A DNA stretch of 20,107 nt from Haplomitrium mnioides (taxonomy: Eukaryota > Marchantiophyta > Haplomitriopsida > Calobryales), in contig JBNGIS010030569.1 of the NCBI GenBank assembly GCA_049999725.1, forward strand, positions 1-20,107. The letters are read 5' to 3'. Shown piece by piece: positions 15,662 through 20,107 of this stretch. The number at the start of each line of letters is the position of its first letter. Within the stretch, counting starts at the first letter, position 1. Under the pieces are notes generated by a model. The model was not told where the DNA came from. It saw only the letters and a list, made by a program, of their open reading frames with translations, and did no database searches. Position numbers and translations under genes: made by a program.

Positions 15662-18129
15662 CTTCACAAAGGAAGTTTGTTGCAGGAATTCCTGAGCAGG
15701 ATCAGGCAATTCCTCTGATCCACCAGCAGCAAAATTGTGAGCTGCCAATTTCCAGCACTCCCACTCAGCAAACCATTTTCACACCATGCATCCCTCAGCA
15801 AGCCTACATGCTCGTTACTTGTCAGTGCCTTGGTCTTTGAGGGATAGGTTGGATTCTACCCCAACGATATGTAACCCTGATTGTCTTCACAAATGGTGGT
15901 GGGTTTATCCAGCCTGAAAACCCAAGCATCCTCCCATTAGTAAAGTACACCCTGATGTGGACTTTCCATCATCCTTGCTTCCTGCATAATCAGAGTCACT
16001 ATATCCGATCAGTGAACTGTAGCTGATCAGAGTGGATTCCAGACATCCACTGTACTCCAGCACATGATCCTTGGAGCCTTGAAGGTACCTGAAAATTCCT
16101 TTCACTGCAAGCCAGTGAGTAATTCCTGGGTTGGACACAAATCTTGAGGCAGCTCCCACTGCATAGCATAATTCAGACTGCCTACTGCACTTCAGCCTCC
16201 TTTTTTGTTCCATGTCCCATCCTTGATTGATCTCATACCAGCTTCTAATGGAGTGTAGACTGCCTTGCAACCTCTCATTCCATCAAGAATTTTCCTAATA
16301 CAGACCTTTTGATTCAGTGTGATCTTCCTTGCATGTCGATCCTTCTGAACATGTATCCCAAGAAGATAGTGAATCTCCTGTAGCTCTGTCATCTCCAATG
16401 CCATCTCCAGGTCCTTGACCTGATTCAACTACTCCAGACCATTGCTGATCATGACTTTGTCATCTACATAGCTGACAAAACTCATAATGTTCCACCCTCT
16501 CTCCAGGTGTAAACACAATGACTTGCATCACTCCTCCTAAAGTTCTTCTCCATCAGATGTGTGTCAATCCGCTGGTACCATGCCCTAGATGCTTGCTTGA
16601 GGCCATATACAATGCCTTGTTTAATCTACACACAAAGCATTCCCTCCTCTCACAACAAATTCTTCTGGCTGCTGCATATAGATCTCTCACTCAAGATCTC
16701 CATTCAAGAATCCCATCTTGACAGCAGACTTGACGTACTTCCCAGTCCATCATTGCAGCAACATCCAACAGACACCTGATTGAAGAAAAGTTTGCAATCG
16801 GTGCAAAGGTTTCTGGGTAAACCACCCCGGTCATCTGTGTAAATCCTTTGGCAACCAGCCTTACCTTGTATCTTTCCACAGACCCATTCATTTGGTATTT
16901 GACCTTCAGTACCCACTTACACCCCACGGCTTTCCTCCCCTTGGGCAACTTGGTTTAGAGTTCAGGTCTCATTTTAAGGAGTGAATCAACTTCCTCCTTA
17001 AAAACCACCTACCAGGCCTGGATATCCTCCCTGAAGAACACCTCCTTTAGTGTTAGTGGACCATCTCCACAGTCTTGTTGATTCCCAATGTTTCTGGTAC
17101 TGCCAGATCCATTGTCACTGGCTGTTTGCTCAGCCTCCTTGAACACTTGGCACAACGTTCTCTCCTTCCACAAATGTCCTCTCATTTACCACCGGTACTC
17201 CCACTACTGGAATGATTCCTAGCATTGTCTCCAATTTCAGATTCTGTCCCAGATGTGAGGTACCTGGCACGTCACTTGTGTACTCCACCATTATCTCCTT
17301 TCCTTTGGAGATCCTAACCTGCTCCTTTGCCAATTGCAGGTGACCTGCTTGTCAGATCATCAAACACTACTTCCTGACCCCTGACTATCTGCTTTGTCTC
17401 ACTATAGAACAGCCTGTACCCCTTGCAGTTCTTCCCAATATCTCAGAAACACACACTGGACGGTTTTTGAATGCAACTTTTCTCTCAGTTCTTGAGGTAC
17501 TAATGCATATAGCCAAAAATTCTGAGATGTGAAACATCAGGCTTCTTACTTGACCATGCTTCCTCTGGTGTCATATTGCTCACAGCCTTGGTGCACAGAT
17601 TCCTGAGCGAGACTGCTGTGTTCACAGCCTTAGCCCAGAAAATCTTCTGGATGTACCTTGCACCGAAAATGGTCCTTGCACTTTCCATGATCGTTCTATA
17701 CATCCCTCCTGCCACACCGTTCTGTGATGGAGAATCCCCTGCTGTGAGTTGTGCTTGATCCCATGCTTTCTTAGAAAGCTTTCAACTCCTTGGACATATA
17801 CTCCCTTCCCCATCTTCATGGAGTATCTTCACCATAATTTTCTTGGGCCTTTTTGAGCCCTTAAAACTATGAAACTTAGAAAAGCAATCACTTTTGTACT
17901 TTACATCTAGAAAATGATTTTTTTAATATATTAAAAATCAATGAAAAAACAACAGTTTTCTTCCCTTGATGCATTAACCACTAGTCCAAACTCCCACTGT
18001 CTGGATAGTCCAGACACCGTGCCTTTCTACCTCAAGGTGTTCAAACCTTGAGCTCCAAATGTCCAAGCCTTTCATGCCACAACTGGCACACTCCATGGAT
18101 CCTTGACAGTCCAATCCAGGACCCAAGCC
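15662..18129 (-). pseudogene. Copia pol remnant 2 (GAG-preintegrase, integrase, RT, RNase H)
   Basis: Minus-strand order: pre-integrase LWHERLGHLELKV (about 18041-18090), shortened integrase core (17500-17990) with FLRKHGIKH, MNRTIMESAR-like MYRTIMESARTIFG, FWAKAVNTAV and TPEEAWSSKKPDVSHLRIFG, then the linker, RT (16200-16990) with VGCKWVLKVKYQ, ERYKVRLVAKGFTQ and an intact YVDD at 16459-16470, then VKDLEMALEMTELQEIHYLLG, and RNase H (15820-16200) with YSDSDYAGSKDDGKSTSG and a separated DNQGYISLG. Frameshifts and stops occur throughout, and part of the zinc-binding and core integrase is deleted around 17900-18030. It is joined at 18129/18130 to the tail of the next L1-like copy. Gag and protease are not in the window. 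Confidence 0.88.
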
Positions 18130-20107
18130 TTTTTTTTTTTTTTTTGACAGGAAGTAAAAACTTTATTTTCACACATGAAATACAACCGCCGAGGCAGCAA
18201 AACTTAAAAGTCTGGACTAAAGTAAACCACTCCCTCAAAAGTAGCCAAGTCGGGACACAAAGGTGTCCAGCAACAGCTACAAGGCAATAAATTCTGTCAC
18301 AGGTTCTCCTAAGGTAAGATCACTAGCCCTAGGCCATCTATCAAAAATATTATCAACATCTATAACCAAAGGAAAATTCAGACACGCTAGTCCCTCTAAT
18401 TGATAGCCTGATACATCCTCAAATCTCTTGTTCCATGGATAGCCTAGAGGGAATTACACTATGATGCCGTGAATCATCCTCTGAAGACATTTCCAAGAGA
18501 ATGGGGCCTTCCTCCAGAATTTCCTTTGCCAGGATATCCTGTTTTGAAAACAAGGGTTTTGAGGACCTCGTTCGGTACACTGTGGTCAGACTAGTAGCTT
18601 TCCTTGCTACTGTCGAGCCTTGTGGCTTGCTGCCTGTACCCTGGTCTGCCACCACTGATTTCATTTTGTCACGCCGTGTATACCTCGTTGTGACCTTTTC
18701 CCACTTGTTCTCTCCATGATCAGGAGCAGCCTCCTCTGCTGTTAACACTTGGGCTTCTGTCACTTTTGCTTGGACCATCTCATTTAAAACCAGAGGCGCA
18801 TCTGAGCTAGTCGCTTGTATGTCCGTACAATCAACTAGGAAACCCCCTGACACCCTCCGCACTACTGCCCCCCTCTCTCCTTGTGCTGGTGTAGGGTTGA
18901 CTGAGTCTTTCCTCCCTGGACAGGTACTGGTTTCACAGTCTTCTTGCACTAGATCCTTACAACAAATTTTTGTGGGTGAACTTGCTTCAACTTGATTTCT
19001 GCCTTCCACCCTGTGAGCTGACACGTGCCTTCTATGATCCTCCACCTTTTGTGTCACGGATGGAGAAGTGCGAAGAGTCATTGAAGGTATCTTATTGGCC
19101 TGCCTGAGGGCCTCCCCCCTCTTTTCCTGGGCAAAACCAGGGGCATTCCTTCGAGGACATTCCCCGACCAGGTGATCTGTGCTCCTGCAGATGAAGCATC
19201 TGAGAGGTATGCCATCATATTCTACCTCGTGGGAGTAGGTACCCTCGGGGCACAATAGTTCCAAAGTCGGACTCACTCCTTTGGATGTGTCCAGCTGAAC
19301 ACAGAATCTAACATGCATCCCGTCAAGAACTGAAGGGACATAGATGCACCTGTCAAATAGGCTGGCAATCATTGGCAGCTGATTGCGTAGCTCTTCAGGG
19401 AAGAACGGCAAGGTGATCCAGGTTGGAACCAAGGCTTGCTCTGTTAAGGGGTCAAACTTAGGTCTCCAAGGTTGGAAAATGGATCTCATACTCTTCATAA
19501 ATAAAGGTTCCCCCGTAAGAAGCATAGATCTGATTCCTTCTTCTTCTGCGGATACCAGAAAAAAACCTTTGCCTAAGAGTCTGAGCACTGAGGCCTTCCA
19601 ACAAATTTTTTCAAACCTTGCCAAAATCTCCTTTAGGCCAGGGAAGAAGCTCCTGAACCGACCGATGAGCAGCCTCTTCCTTAACTGATCCGTGGTTAGC
19701 GCGCATAAATCCTGGTCGACTTTGAACACCTTATTCGGTAAAGAAATAGTATTCTTCCTCCTGGCCTGTGCCTCCTGGCTCATGCGTTTACCAATTACTG
19801 AAGCTGAAGGGCCATTGGATGTGCCAGGTTCTGAGAGCACTTCTTTTCCTGAGCGTGATGCACGTCTCCATGGAGCTGCCTTAAACATAACTAGGGAATC
19901 AGAAGGCCCTCAGGACTGGCTTCCCTCAGAACTGGCGAGCATATCAACAAACCTCCGAACTTGTGAGAGCGCAAAACTATACTATCCCTGCGAAGCTCAT
20001 AAGCACCTCTCCTTGATGCCTTGGTCTCTGCACAAAGGCTCTCCTGTTTTCTTGAAGGAAGCTTGACTCCTCACGTTTTCCATCCAGGGTCATGAACCAT
20101 CACGAGC
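18130..20107 (-). mobile_element. ORF1-only L1-like element, copy B, running off the window
   Basis: Begins with a 16-base T-run (18130-18145; poly(A) on the minus strand) directly against copia pre-integrase sequence, so it inserted into copia. The 3' UTR matches copies A and C and has AATAAA in GAAAATAAAG. One ORF of 489 codons follows. Beyond the ORF (19889-20107) the leader differs from that of copy A except for short GCGAAGCTCA-like pieces, and none of copy A's repeats is seen in the first 200 bases. The 5' end and right-hand target copy are outside the window. Confidence 0.85.
18419..19888 (-). CDS. ORF1-like protein with DUF4283 and CX2CX4HX4C knuckle, copy B
   Basis: 489 residues without internal stop or frameshift. 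It has the same layout as copy A: DUF4283 region about 50-213 (LLIGRFRSFFPGL, GFFLVSAEEEG, PTWITLPFFPEELR), knuckle C231-x2-C234-x4-H239-x4-C244 (CFICRSTDHLVGEC), a variable charged middle, NKWEKVTTRYTRRDK, and the tail SSEDDSRHHSVIPSRLS. Against copy A I count about 28 substitutions and one four-residue gap over roughly 197 residues of the N-terminal half. The C-terminal half is far more divergent, with length changes that keep the frame. The frame is open upstream of the chosen ATG but has no earlier ATG before a stop. Expected role: binding of element RNA in a ribonucleoprotein, by family. Confidence 0.87.
   Translation of the reverse strand: MFKAAPWRRASRSGKEVLSEPGTSNGPSASVIGKRMSQEAQARRKNTISLPNKVFKVDQDLCALTTDQLRKRLLIGRFRSFFPGLKEILARFEKICWKASVLRLLGKGFFLVSAEEEGIRSMLLTGEPLFMKSMRSIFQPWRPKFDPLTEQALVPTWITLPFFPEELRNQLPMIASLFDRCIYVPSVLDGMHVRFCVQLDTSKGVSPTLELLCPEGTYSHEVEYDGIPLRCFICRSTDHLVGECPRRNAPGFAQEKRGEALRQANKIPSMTLRTSPSVTQKVEDHRRHVSAHRVEGRNQVEASSPTKICCKDLVQEDCETSTCPGRKDSVNPTPAQGERGAVVRRVSGGFLVDCTDIQATSSDAPLVLNEMVQAKVTEAQVLTAEEAAPDHGENKWEKVTTRYTRRDKMKSVVADQGTGSKPQGSTVARKATSLTTVYRTRSSKPLFSKQDILAKEILEEGPILLEMSSEDDSRHHSVIPSRLSMEQEI

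Noticed and set aside
17999-18015. GTCTGGA-TAG-TCCAGAC hairpin in the copia remnant
   Set aside because: Seven-base arms are common by chance, and it lies in a decayed, deleted part of integrase.

Overview
The window is plant nuclear DNA made mostly of retrotransposons, with one recognisable host-gene fragment. Plant origin is supported by a chromovirus-type Ty3/gypsy element primed by initiator-Met tRNA, Ty1/copia pol remnants, L1-like elements whose single ORF carries a DUF4283 domain plus a CX2CX4HX4C knuckle, and a short exon series resembling a plant ABCB half-transporter. There are no bacterial features (no operons, no Shine-Dalgarno-led genes) and I saw no tRNA or rRNA genes. I cannot place the species.

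Layout. 1-230: outer end of a gypsy LTR cut by the window edge. 815-3862: a complete but internally deleted 3.05 kb chromovirus on the minus strand, with two 433-bp LTRs, a 5-bp CTAAA target duplication, a PBS, and gag-protease fused to the integrase C-terminus and chromodomain. 3868-5085: AT-rich DNA with decayed tandem repeats, the last set (72 bp) abutting a start codon. 5128-6088: three phase-0 exons of a probable TAP2/ALS1-like ABCB gene, with no further exon seen before the retroelements begin. 6390-6668: short 5'-truncated L1-like tails. 6984-10850: a plus-strand copia-family LTR split by a full-length 3.18 kb L1-like element (7081-10260, minus) with a perfect 15-bp target duplication. 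10851-11740: fragments and unassigned DNA. 11741-12089: a third copy's 3' end, cut by a copia LTR. 12090-18129: two tandem 3' halves of a degenerate copia element (LTR, pol, LTR, pol). 18130-20107: another copy of the DUF4283 element, running off the window.

The most notable signal is the DUF4283 element. Two diverged copies (7081-10260 and 18130 to the edge) each keep a full ORF of about 500 codons for an ORF1-like nucleic-acid-binding protein. The copy with both ends in view has no endonuclease or reverse transcriptase, a 1.35 kb 5' leader of tandem repeats, a poly(A) tail and an L1-style target duplication. It looks like a plant counterpart of the mammalian 'half-L1' idea: a family that keeps only ORF1 and must borrow reverse transcriptase. 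A related set of 3' ends elsewhere in the window suggests a wider group sharing a 3' module.

Inferred order of events: L1-like copy at 11741, then copia insertion into it, then the L1-like copy at 18130 into the copia pol. Separately, a copia-type LTR landed downstream of the ABCB exons and was later split by the full-length L1-like element.
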